Origin: Barthelona sp. PCE
Taxonomy: Eukaryota; Metamonada: BaSk clade
NCBI GenBank assembly: GCA_040285745.1
Contig: JAUFOR010000002.1
Coordinates: 1,240,001 to 1,304,000 of the forward strand
Direction: 5' to 3'
DNA length: 64,000 bases
Part shown: positions 37,792-46,864 of the stretch, one piece after another
Position numbering within the stretch: the stretch's first letter is position 1
Layout of the letters: each line of letters starts with the position of its first letter
The notes under the pieces: generated by a model
Seen by the model: only the letters and a program-made list of their open reading frames with translations
What the model was told of the DNA's origin: nothing
The model's database searches: none
Position numbers and translations under genes: made by a program

Positions 37792-38442
37792 GAAAGAGAA
37801 GATTTAGAAAAAACTAAGAATTTCCTCACATCAATGGTTTCGTTTCGTGTGTATAGCACTGCTAGCAGTAGTAGCAATGTACAAAAACGGAAAAGACCAC
37901 TACATTTTGAGATAATATTTTCCATACTTTTAGAATTACTATTTTTACATATGACGACCTAAAAACCTGAAAAAGGACTATTTAAATGCTGCTTTACGTT
38001 TCAACCAGTGTTTATTCTTCTATATATACTATGAAAACACTTCCTGATTTCATATTACACTTGAATACAAAAATGTTCAAATAGAACATTTGCTGATGAT
38101 TTACGCCACAAAAATATACCTATATCTCTGTAAAGGTTTTGCAACAAAAAGCATTTGGCACGCTTGTGAATAACACGCTATTTCGTAGGAGTAAATCTAC
38201 TGGAGGAGTAGACACGCGATCTTCCCTCTTGTACTTACATCATTTAAAATCATTATTTCATGTGTAAATATGGTAGTAAAAGAAGCTTAGCCCTGCACGC
38301 GGTATATTCTGTTAAAGTGGGCCCACCAAGGTTGTAAAAAGAAATGTAAAAGGGATAAAAACAAATACTAAAAATTGGCCATAGTTCAGAATATCTTCCT
38401 TTTCTTGGGCTTAGTACTTTTCTATTCTTTAACGAGCGTAAT
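37792..38442. other. Divergent intergenic region, 651 bp
   Basis: It lies between the transporter and the RCHY1-like gene. It contains copy 1 of a repeated structured element (38157-38240) and a 10-bp perfect palindrome GTGGGCCCAC (38317-38326). Otherwise it is AT-rich. The minus-strand frame at 38253-38513 overlaps the RCHY1 start and has no recognisable features. Confidence 0.5.
38157..38240 (+). repeat. Repeated structured element, copy 1 (possible ncRNA)
   Basis: It starts abruptly at GGCACGCTTGTG. The first 40 nt (38157-38196) match 50834-50871 except for one substitution and a two-base indel, while the flanking sequences differ. Beyond it is a perfect 6-bp hairpin TCTACT-GGAGG-AGTAGA and then a pyrimidine-rich stretch. 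The 3' boundary is a guess and the strand is assumed from the shared start. Confidence 0.5.
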
Positions 38443-39558
38443 ATGATCAGCACAAATCCAACCAATGCACAAAATGAGAATTTAGAACTCATGCTGGAAC
38501 AGCCAAAAACCATTCGTGCTTTTGTTCACGGCACAACAGACGAGGAGTTCGAAAGTGACATGGACAGTGTTTTAAACTTCGACTTATCTGACAGTGTTTA
38601 TGGCTATGCTAACGCAACGTTTGCAAACACAGAAAAAACTATTTTGGGGTGTGCACACTATCAGCGAGGATGTCTCACACGGTGTCCGGACTGCGACAAG
38701 TTCTATACATGTCGTGTTTGTCATGATTCATCGGAGGACCACAAAATTGACAGACGTCGTGTTAAAGAGATCATTTGCATGCGTTGTTCAACAATACAGG
38801 AACCTCACGGAACCTGCAAGGAGTGTGGCCTAGTGATGGGAGAGTACTACTGCGATAAGTGCAGATTGTGGAGCAATCGTGATTTTGATGATTATCCCAT
38901 CTATCACTGTGATGACTGTGGTGTCTGTCGCATTGGGCGCGGGCTGGGCATAGACGCCAAGCACGACCATAAGAACGGCTTGTGTATCATGTTGTCTGAC
39001 GTCGTCCAATCAGCATCAGTCATTGAATTGTTCAAGACCAGATGTTGCATCTGCTACGAGTCTTTGTTTGAAAAGAACACGGAGAACGGCCCACTGCACG
39101 GTCTTCCATGTGGGCATGTATTGCATCATGCTTGTTTTTTGAAGCTCATTGAGCACCAGCAGCAGAACTGTCCTCTCTGTAGGAAATCAATTATCCCGCC
39201 TGAGTTGGCTGCCCAGACATGGAGCAATGTTGACAAAATGCTGATAGATGTTAGGGTTGAAGAGCCATACCGACATATCTTGACGATAATCAAGTGCAAT
39301 GACTGTGACAAACAAACAATAGCACCTTTTGATTTCCAGTATCACTGCTGCGACTGGTGCAAGAGCTACAACACATGTAGCATGAGAAAAATATGGGATC
39401 CAGAAAAAATCTATTTAGAAGTATCAGAAGAAGAGATTCAAGGCAATCCATCTGTTGAAACCATGTCTTTGCGCAGATTTAACAGGCTTAGGGAACACAT
39501 TTTAATTGAGAATGATCAAAAATCGGAAGTTATTGAATTTTCTCCTTTTTATCATTGA
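38443..39558 (+). CDS. RCHY1: RCHY1/PIRH2-type CHY and RING zinc-finger E3 ubiquitin ligase
   Basis: 371 residues. A CHY zinc finger begins GCAHYQRGC (about 67) and continues with CPDCDKFYTCRVCHD and CMRCSTIQ. A CTCHY-type finger follows (GEYYCDKCRLW, YHCDDCGVCRIGRG). Next is a RING-H2 (CCICYESLF...LPCGHVLHHACFLKL...CPLCRKS, about 204-255) and a C-terminal zinc ribbon (CNDCDKQ...YHCCDWCKSYNT). This order is that of PIRH2/RCHY1, which ubiquitinates p53 in animals and is conserved in plants and protists with other substrates. All expected zinc ligands appear present. Confidence 0.93.
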   Translation: MISTNPTNAQNENLELMLEQPKTIRAFVHGTTDEEFESDMDSVLNFDLSDSVYGYANATFANTEKTILGCAHYQRGCLTRCPDCDKFYTCRVCHDSSEDHKIDRRRVKEIICMRCSTIQEPHGTCKECGLVMGEYYCDKCRLWSNRDFDDYPIYHCDDCGVCRIGRGLGIDAKHDHKNGLCIMLSDVVQSASVIELFKTRCCICYESLFEKNTENGPLHGLPCGHVLHHACFLKLIEHQQQNCPLCRKSIIPPELAAQTWSNVDKMLIDVRVEEPYRHILTIIKCNDCDKQTIAPFDFQYHCCDWCKSYNTCSMRKIWDPEKIYLEVSEEEIQGNPSVETMSLRRFNRLREHILIENDQKSEVIEFSPFYH

Positions 39559-39783
39559 TTATGTGCCAGTTAATGATCAATTAATAGATACGGCCTCACT
39601 TGAGTCACGATGGTAAGTCAAAACATGATTACACCGTTGATGTAGGATGAGCTTTTTTTAATAAAACATTACATTCAGCTGTATTTCGTTCTCATGATAT
39701 CGTTGAGGTGGTTGAGGTGATAATAGAGATCCAGACACATTAAAAAAAAGGATTTTCCTGTTGTTCGAATAGTATTCCTTTTC

Positions 39784-42213
39784 ATGGCTTCTCGTCATCT
39801 TTACACATATACCACGAAGAAAATCAAGTGCGTGGACTTCCACCCGAGCGAGCCTCTGATTTTGCTCTCTTTCTTTAATGGTACCATCGAGATTTATAAT
39901 CATGAATCCCGTAAAGTAGTTAAATCTGCTAGTGTGTCTGCTAAAACGATAAGAAGCGCCAAATTCATTGCTAGAAAGGGTTGGTTCATCACCATTGATG
40001 ATGCTGCACGTGCTAAGGTTTTTGATATTATGACCTTTGAGAAGGTTGCAGAGTTTGAGGCTGGTCTTGACTTTCTCCGATGCGTCACTGTGCACAATGA
40101 GAAACCTTACGTTATTATATCAGGTGATGATATGTACATCCGTATTTTCAACTGGGAAAAGAACTGGAAATGCGAGAAATCCTACGATTCACACACTTAC
40201 TACGTCATGCAAACAGAGCTGAACCCTAAGAACAAGGATCAGTTTGCGTCTGCAAGTCTTGATGGTGTTTGTTACATTTGGTCTGTTAATTCTGAGCAGC
40301 CTCTCATGATTTTGAACCCTCGGTCAAAGGCACTGAACACAGTTGATTACTGCTTCGACGAATCAAAGCCCTACGTGGCTGTTGGTGGTGATGATTTCAT
40401 GGTTCGTATCTACGATTACCAGACCCGATCACCCATTCATAGATTCGAAGAGGCTCATCTTGATAACGTCACTGCTGTCCGTTGGCACCCAATGAACCAG
40501 AATATTCTGCTGAGTACCGGTGAGGACGGTAAGGTTAATGTCTATAACACTAGTTCTATGCAGATCATCAAATCGTTTCACCCTAACATGGGCATAGGCT
40601 GGAGTATCAGTGTTTTCGATGGATCAAACAAGTTTGCCGTTGCGTTTGATGAGGGTGTAGCCTTTTATACATTGGGTGATGAAGAACCTATTGCTTCGAT
40701 GTCGAAGAACAAACTCTTACTGGCACACGGTCGTGAGGTTAAGTCTTATGATCAGCGTGGAGAAAATACACTCGGACAGTGGGACTTTGATATTACAAGT
40801 TTGGCACATAATACTAATGGACGTTTCACAATGGTTTCTTCTGCTCAACAAGGAAAATGGGCTGTTTTCAGCACTTTATCGTGGCGTCTGCGTTTCCAGG
40901 GCAAGGGAACGTCGCCTGTTTGGTCGGGAATCAATGATTCATTTGCTTTCCTCGACCGCAACACTGTAGAAATCCACTCCTCGAAGGACAACACTCAGAT
41001 TATATCGATCAAGGTCGACTCTGTCTCATCGCTTTTTGGTGGATCAATGCTCGGTGTCTACTCCAAGAGAGACAACACCATTGATTTTTATGACTGGGAG
41101 ACATGCGAACTCGTTGATTCTTTAGAAGCTGAAGTGCTTGATGTACTTTGGGACGGCAATATGCTTGCTATCCGCACGTTTGATACAGTTTTTGTTCTTG
41201 CTCTCGGCGAAGAGGGCTTTGAGTTTTTGGAGGAAATTGTCATTGATTGCAGTAGTTTCTTCTTTGTTTCTCGCTGTTTATTCATGGTTGGTAACTCAAA
41301 GGTGAGTATCTGGACAGATCAGTTGACATTGGACATTCACGTGCTTGATGAGAAGGTTTGGATTATGGGCTACGTGTCAAAGGATCGTTGTCTTCGTGTT
41401 ATTAACAAGAAGGGTAAAATTATTGACATCCCTCTTTCCTTCGAGTTCCTTAAGTTCGCTACTACGCTTGAGATGGATCTCATCCCCAGTATTGAAGATG
41501 GTCTCCGTGACAAACTCAGTAGACACTACCACCTTCATGATGAAGTTGAATTAGCTTTCTCTCTCGCAGTATCCAACGATTTCAAGTTCAGGATTGCAAA
41601 GGAGCAACAGTGGCTTGAAAGAATGCTCGAGGTCGCGTCAAAATCAGATTTGCCTGATGTCGCTGATTTGTGTTTGAAGAAAAATGATGTGGACCAAGCC
41701 ATCAAGTGTTATCGCGAGGCTAACGATTATTCTTCATTGTTGATGATTGCTTCTACAGTAGGTGATGCCGCATTGGTTGAAGAGTGTGTTGAAAATCTTG
41801 AAGGTGCAGTGCAAACACTGTTTGGCCTCCAATATTTGGGTCGCAAAGATGATATTGTTAATCTTCTGAACGATAACCAAATGCAAGTCGAGAAGCGTAT
41901 CTACGAGAGGACATACCCGGAGATGACACCCGTTCAGATGCAAGTTGCAGTAGAAGAAGAGGTTGTTGCCCCTGTTGAAGAAGAGGAATCCATTATTGTT
42001 GAGGAAGAGCCGAAGAGTGTTGATGAGGAGATCACTGAAGAACTCGAGTCCGAAGTGCCTGTTAAACGTGAAGCAGAGCCTGAATCCACAACCACAGTTG
42101 AGGAGGAAATTCAGGAAGAACCTGAAAAAGTAGAGCTAGATACTGATCTGAGTGAAATTGAGTTTTCAGATGATGAAATTCCAGTTCAGGAACCTAAAAA
42201 GAAGGCTGACTAG
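39784..42213 (+). CDS. COPB2: Coatomer beta'-subunit (beta'-COP)
   Basis: 809 residues. Two N-terminal WD40 propellers begin with ASRHLYTYTTKKIKCVDFHP, closely matching the family start (SDRVKSVDLHP). YIRIFNWEKNW and HTYYVMQTELNPKNKDQFASASLD are also typical. An alpha-solenoid follows (about 560-700). The tail is very acidic (repeated EEE with V and P) instead of the longer animal tail. Beta'-COP is part of the COPI outer coat and reads dilysine retrieval signals on Golgi-to-ER cargo. The gene begins about 225 bp after RCHY1 on the same strand. Confidence 0.95.
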   Translation: MASRHLYTYTTKKIKCVDFHPSEPLILLSFFNGTIEIYNHESRKVVKSASVSAKTIRSAKFIARKGWFITIDDAARAKVFDIMTFEKVAEFEAGLDFLRCVTVHNEKPYVIISGDDMYIRIFNWEKNWKCEKSYDSHTYYVMQTELNPKNKDQFASASLDGVCYIWSVNSEQPLMILNPRSKALNTVDYCFDESKPYVAVGGDDFMVRIYDYQTRSPIHRFEEAHLDNVTAVRWHPMNQNILLSTGEDGKVNVYNTSSMQIIKSFHPNMGIGWSISVFDGSNKFAVAFDEGVAFYTLGDEEPIASMSKNKLLLAHGREVKSYDQRGENTLGQWDFDITSLAHNTNGRFTMVSSAQQGKWAVFSTLSWRLRFQGKGTSPVWSGINDSFAFLDRNTVEIHSSKDNTQIISIKVDSVSSLFGGSMLGVYSKRDNTIDFYDWETCELVDSLEAEVLDVLWDGNMLAIRTFDTVFVLALGEEGFEFLEEIVIDCSSFFFVSRCLFMVGNSKVSIWTDQLTLDIHVLDEKVWIMGYVSKDRCLRVINKKGKIIDIPLSFEFLKFATTLEMDLIPSIEDGLRDKLSRHYHLHDEVELAFSLAVSNDFKFRIAKEQQWLERMLEVASKSDLPDVADLCLKKNDVDQAIKCYREANDYSSLLMIASTVGDAALVEECVENLEGAVQTLFGLQYLGRKDDIVNLLNDNQMQVEKRIYERTYPEMTPVQMQVAVEEEVVAPVEEEESIIVEEEPKSVDEEITEELESEVPVKREAEPESTTTVEEEIQEEPEKVELDTDLSEIEFSDDEIPVQEPKKKAD

Positions 42214-42239
42214 AAAATAAACAATGTTTACATTATCAT

Positions 42240-45083
42240 TTATACATAGAAATCATCATCGCTCTGATCTGGATGATCAGGAGATGGTACGGGGTTAAGC
42301 TTCAACTGGATTTTCTTATCACTCATTGATCTGTTCAGATAGCGCTGGATGTGCTCTCTTGTCATCACTTCCTCTCCTTCACTCTCGTCATCAATCGGGG
42401 TGGGTCCCTCATCAACTGACTCTGCTGTAACAGGTCTGGTGATGGCAGGACTGGGTGAAAGTAATGCCAGCTGCGTCTCTAACTGCTGTGCGAAATCTGC
42501 AATCTCTTCAGTGTTCATGTTACCGTCAACGTAAACACCACTGATTGCCTCCTTCATACCGTCTGTTGATGCATCATGTCTTTCTGTAATATTTAGAACA
42601 AGGTACGACCAACCAATCTTGCCAGAATCTGTAAAAATATCAGCCGTCATGTCCAAACCCAGCTCATAGTCGGTTGCTAGTTTGAGTTCTTCGGTGTCTG
42701 GTACAGGTACAGCAATGGAGCACAGGCGCTTTGAGCTTATGACATGGATGCGACCGTACGCCAACTGTGTGAACACATAACTGAGACTCTTAGGTTTGCA
42801 TACAACCTTGAGCACCAGCTTCACGGTCATTGGTTCGACCTTGGCCTCATCCTCCGATATCTGTGATGCGAATACGTTTTCAGTCTCGATGACACTATGG
42901 TTGCCAAGGTTTAGACTGAAATCACATGTTTGTGGCTTCATAAGATCTTCAACCTGGGTGAAATCAGTAAAAAACAAAGATATTAGCTTCATTTCAATGA
43001 TGTACTCCGTGAATTGCGCACGCTCATCTGCTGCGACAGTCAAATCAAGCACACTCTGCCTTCTCTCACTGCTCTTGAAATTTGAACTCCTATTGCGTAA
43101 CATTTTCTTCTTCTTTTTCTTAGGGAGAATGGCGGCAAAGTCGCCTGGCATCCCATCACACGTGAAGAAGTGAGGGGGAACTCTGTAAAGCTGTGTTTCC
43201 TCAATCGGGTGTACCTCAACACATGCTGCATTGATATGAACGAGCTGCTGCATCTGATAACTAACGCGAAGGTTGACAGGAGTTACAAATGAATTTGTTG
43301 ACAGCGTAAATACGCCCTCTTGCTTTTGTAAGTGATCCTCAACAGCGAAATTAACAAACCATGAACCAAGGTACTCACCACTATCTGTTGTTAAATCGAA
43401 ATTGAATGGTTTTTCGCTTAAAAAGTCGTGCACATCGTCGTAAGTGCAATACAGAGGAATATTGAGCAATCTATGAATTGTGAAGCATGTATCGACAGAG
43501 GCATCAGACTTGAACACAGGAACATCAATTACATATTCCTTATTGAACAGAACAAACGATAGATTCACCTTGTTGGCCTCAAAGTGTAGACCAGGCTGCA
43601 GGCCAATGATATCATGAACGAAAAACATGAGCCGGAAGAATTGGAAATCTTTCTTCATAGCAATGAAACTCTCATCAGCAGCACACTTGTTCAGATACGA
43701 AACCTCGCTGAATTTAAAGAAAAACTCGTTCGGTTCGAATGTTTTAAGGTTGCCTTTGATGGGTATCCCCAGGTCCTTAGCGTGTACCTTCTCGAGATTC
43801 ATGAGCTGGATCTCGGTTTGATGTAGGGAATAGCAATTGGAGCAAACAGAGCACTTCTTGAAATCACGGATTGGTGAGCTTGTGATACTCTCATCAAAAT
43901 CTCGTGGAATTCTAAACTCAGAACGATAACACCATGGTAAATCCTGGTTTCGTCGGATGAGATGCATAGCGAACTTGCGAATCTGAGAAAATGTGAGAAA
44001 GTGCGTTAGATCGTTGGAATTAACAAAAGATGACTGACAACAATGGCAAAAAATATTTTTGCGATTATACTTCAGATTTCGCTTAACGATATTAAAATTG
44101 AACGCCTTAACCTGTAGTGTCCATATCCTCCCGTGACTGTCACAGATAAAATCAACTGTGAAATTGGTAAAGGGAAACGGTAAGAAATGTAACAAACTCT
44201 CCATCGACGATTTCAATCCAGGACTAATTGTACGACACTTAAAGATATCAACCTGCTTCCAGTTGATCAGCTTGCATTCGTCCAACTTCTCCCACGAATT
44301 AATACTATACAATGTTCTGCTTGGGTGAATGTATCTATACAATGACACCTTGGAGGAACGGGGTGGGATAAACGTCTGTATGATTGTAGGTTCTTGGATG
44401 GCAAGGCTGAGGTTAATTTGCTGCTTGAAATCTTTAACGTTCAACAGTAATGTGTCTGTTGACCACCCATTTCCTGACTTTTTCAAAACCGCAATAAGTT
44501 GATTTTCTTCAAGCCCATCGGATAACATAAGTGCATCTACGTTGCTGAAATCATCATATCTGTGAACATTACCATCTTTCTCATTTGTAGCAAACCATGT
44601 TCTTGTGATTTCACCATCTCGTTCATAAAAAACTAAAGTATCAGGCACCCAGATGGATAAACGACATCCTCTATACACAACTGGGCTCCACCCATCCGAG
44701 GATGTGGGTGAATGAATTGCTAACCATACGAAAAAACCTACACCGGCTGCAAACTGATTAGTTTCACAAAAATCAAGATCTTTCATCTGTACTTTACGAA
44801 CAAGAGTCTTACGTGCCTCTTTTTCATGCTCCTGTCTCAATAATTCTGCTTGAGAGACCTCTTTGTTTTTTTGAACAATCATACGTTGACTTTGAAGCAA
44901 GCGCGTCTCTGTTTTGATATCAAAGACGGACGCCTTCTCGTTACTCCACCCTCTCTTACTTCCATCTTCTGTTAAAATGGATCGAGAACGCTCAAAAAGT
45001 GGATGCTTTTTTGAACGCGGTTTTCTCCTTGACCTTGACCCCTTTGACGACATCCTAGACGAAGAACTTCGCGAGGAATGCAT
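42240..45083 (-). CDS. Large protein of unknown function with C2-like C-terminal half
   Basis: 947 residues from ATG 45083. The frame is open to ATG 45158, but a TCATTT motif lies about 20 nt before 45083 and the added 25 residues look untranslated. It has a basic, serine-rich head. Next is a beta-rich region with FTVDFICDSHGRIWTLQVKAF (about 315-335), a motif I recall only from uncharacterised protist proteins. Two cysteine pairs follow (FCHCC, CSVCSNC) that may bind zinc. Two or three beta-sandwich stretches in the C-terminal half would suit C2-like folds. The tail is acidic. Function not known. Confidence 0.72.
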   Translation of the reverse strand: MHSSRSSSSRMSSKGSRSRRKPRSKKHPLFERSRSILTEDGSKRGWSNEKASVFDIKTETRLLQSQRMIVQKNKEVSQAELLRQEHEKEARKTLVRKVQMKDLDFCETNQFAAGVGFFVWLAIHSPTSSDGWSPVVYRGCRLSIWVPDTLVFYERDGEITRTWFATNEKDGNVHRYDDFSNVDALMLSDGLEENQLIAVLKKSGNGWSTDTLLLNVKDFKQQINLSLAIQEPTIIQTFIPPRSSKVSLYRYIHPSRTLYSINSWEKLDECKLINWKQVDIFKCRTISPGLKSSMESLLHFLPFPFTNFTVDFICDSHGRIWTLQVKAFNFNIVKRNLKYNRKNIFCHCCQSSFVNSNDLTHFLTFSQIRKFAMHLIRRNQDLPWCYRSEFRIPRDFDESITSSPIRDFKKCSVCSNCYSLHQTEIQLMNLEKVHAKDLGIPIKGNLKTFEPNEFFFKFSEVSYLNKCAADESFIAMKKDFQFFRLMFFVHDIIGLQPGLHFEANKVNLSFVLFNKEYVIDVPVFKSDASVDTCFTIHRLLNIPLYCTYDDVHDFLSEKPFNFDLTTDSGEYLGSWFVNFAVEDHLQKQEGVFTLSTNSFVTPVNLRVSYQMQQLVHINAACVEVHPIEETQLYRVPPHFFTCDGMPGDFAAILPKKKKKKMLRNRSSNFKSSERRQSVLDLTVAADERAQFTEYIIEMKLISLFFTDFTQVEDLMKPQTCDFSLNLGNHSVIETENVFASQISEDEAKVEPMTVKLVLKVVCKPKSLSYVFTQLAYGRIHVISSKRLCSIAVPVPDTEELKLATDYELGLDMTADIFTDSGKIGWSYLVLNITERHDASTDGMKEAISGVYVDGNMNTEEIADFAQQLETQLALLSPSPAITRPVTAESVDEGPTPIDDESEGEEVMTREHIQRYLNRSMSDKKIQLKLNPVPSPDHPDQSDDDFYV

Positions 45084-45351
45084 TAAATTGTGTGAGTATG
45101 CAAATGAAAAGGGTAAAATTTGTAAACGAATTTTTAGTGGATCATTACTTCTTAACATTTACTTAATGTTTAACAAAGTAGTTGTATGTTCACTACATTT
45201 TCCTAAAACGTGCTTGAATTCTGAATAACTTCTACAGGTAAGCGTTTTCAGAATTTTCTTCCATACCAGTTTACGTAAGTATTCGTAAACGTTACAAAGG
45301 GTTATCTTTCTCACTTTTACTCCTTGATACACATACACTTTAACCAAAAAC

Positions 45352-46815
45352 ATGTTTCCTTTGTTTGTGGCTTTCAGAGTTCATGAAATGAAGATGAGGG
45401 TTGATCAATGGACACGGCTGAGGCGTGCATCCTTTCGCCGCGCATCAAAGATTCTTTCAATGATTGCATTAATCATGCTAGCAATAGTATTTGGAATCAC
45501 AGCTGAGTTTAGTCGTTCATTATGGCATCAGGGCGATTCAAAGGAATGCATCGACCTTGTTAACAGCGTTACTGGTCAAGATTTTGATGTTGTTTTGATC
45601 AACTACATTGTTGAAGACTCAACAATCATCGACATCATCAATTCATTTGTAGAAGACTTTCTATGGGACGGAGAGGCAATCGTAGAGGAGCTACACAAGG
45701 ATGAATATGGATCACTCCCTTCTACACAAATGTCTGTCGACTCTGCAGTTTTTGCAACATCGCTTCCTTTAGCTCTGACTATTAACCACCATTCAGTCAA
45801 TGTACTTAATGTTTCACACACCGTTGTGAATATATCACTGAGCCACGCATGTTACGGTGACGGTATCACAAATTTAATCAACGTATTCTATCCGCACGGA
45901 GTGTTTTACAACAAAATGAACAGAGGTATCATTGTATCTGAGGAAGCAGAGGCAGTTTTTATTAGAGGAAGTGAACCATCCATATTTTTTGTCTTGATAA
46001 TATCATTTATAATTTCAGCTGTAGTTTTACTAACACGTGGAATGTTTTTCTTTATGGCAAAACCGCCAACAAATAACGTTCCTATCGTTGCAGAACATTT
46101 CATTATACAAAACCCTTTTGTCATTATCAAATTGGCTTTGTTAGGTTTTATTTTTTGGTCTGTTAAGTTAATTCTTTTATTTGTTATTAGTATTGGTCTA
46201 CATAACGTCTGCTTTTTGTTCATGAACGTGTTACCAAGCAGGAGTATGATATTTATGTTACTCGTCACCAATGTGTTTTTTGAATCCTTGATGTTTAGAA
46301 CTACGTTCCATAAAAAAGCTCTTAAAAAAGGATATTTTTCTTTTTTGGGGGCTAGGACAATCTTAGCGTTGGCATTTTTCAAGTTACCTTACTGTACGAT
46401 TCTTCTATTCGTTATGTCATTTTGTGGATCAAGTCTTTGCTTTGTAATTGCTCTTGTTTCCGATTTAAACATATATTCAAAGGTGTTCAGGCGAAATCCA
46501 GAAAGATACAGATATCAAAGAAACGAATCACGTATTAATATGCTACAGCTTGTGCCCCCTGATGCATTTGTGGCTAAATTAACACCGTGGGACACATCAG
46601 TCGAGGTTCACCTACTGACTGGCGATAACGCAACAGTCCCTCAACAAGAAGCAATGTTGAATAACAGGTTCTTACATCATGATACTATGAACACCCCCCA
46701 GCGCCATCCTGTTGGATATGTTCAACGTGATACCGATGAGTTCCATTATGCTGACATCTTTTTATACGCTCATGAGCATTCTACTGCCCCTGTGCAGCTG
46801 CAACATGATGAGTAA
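45352..46815 (+). CDS. Membralin-like multi-pass ER membrane protein
   Basis: 487 residues. One membrane helix (about 34-52, ILSMIALIMLAIVFGITAEF) is followed by a lumenal domain of about 170 residues with possible N-glycosylation sites. Four or five further helices follow, then a hydrophilic tail of about 100 residues. The lumenal phrase HACYGDGITNLINVFYPHG, and the order helix, lumenal domain, helix bundle, correspond to membralin (TMEM259), where CFGD...LL...GYDD precedes the second helix. Membralin acts in ER-associated degradation. The identity is inferred from pattern, not from strong motif matches. Confidence 0.7.
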   Translation: MFPLFVAFRVHEMKMRVDQWTRLRRASFRRASKILSMIALIMLAIVFGITAEFSRSLWHQGDSKECIDLVNSVTGQDFDVVLINYIVEDSTIIDIINSFVEDFLWDGEAIVEELHKDEYGSLPSTQMSVDSAVFATSLPLALTINHHSVNVLNVSHTVVNISLSHACYGDGITNLINVFYPHGVFYNKMNRGIIVSEEAEAVFIRGSEPSIFFVLIISFIISAVVLLTRGMFFFMAKPPTNNVPIVAEHFIIQNPFVIIKLALLGFIFWSVKLILLFVISIGLHNVCFLFMNVLPSRSMIFMLLVTNVFFESLMFRTTFHKKALKKGYFSFLGARTILALAFFKLPYCTILLFVMSFCGSSLCFVIALVSDLNIYSKVFRRNPERYRYQRNESRINMLQLVPPDAFVAKLTPWDTSVEVHLLTGDNATVPQQEAMLNNRFLHHDTMNTPQRHPVGYVQRDTDEFHYADIFLYAHEHSTAPVQLQHDE

Positions 46816-46864
46816 TCTTGTGAATAAATTTCTTAGTAATTGTTTATTTATAAATGTTTTCTGT

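Noticed and set aside
38253-38513. 86-codon minus-strand frame upstream of RCHY1
   Set aside because: It overlaps the start of a well supported gene on the other strand, is hydrophobic by composition only, and has no family features.
44914-45228. Plus-strand frame over the 5' end of the large unknown gene
   Set aside because: It is a shadow of the basic serine-rich head on the minus strand and has no recognisable content.
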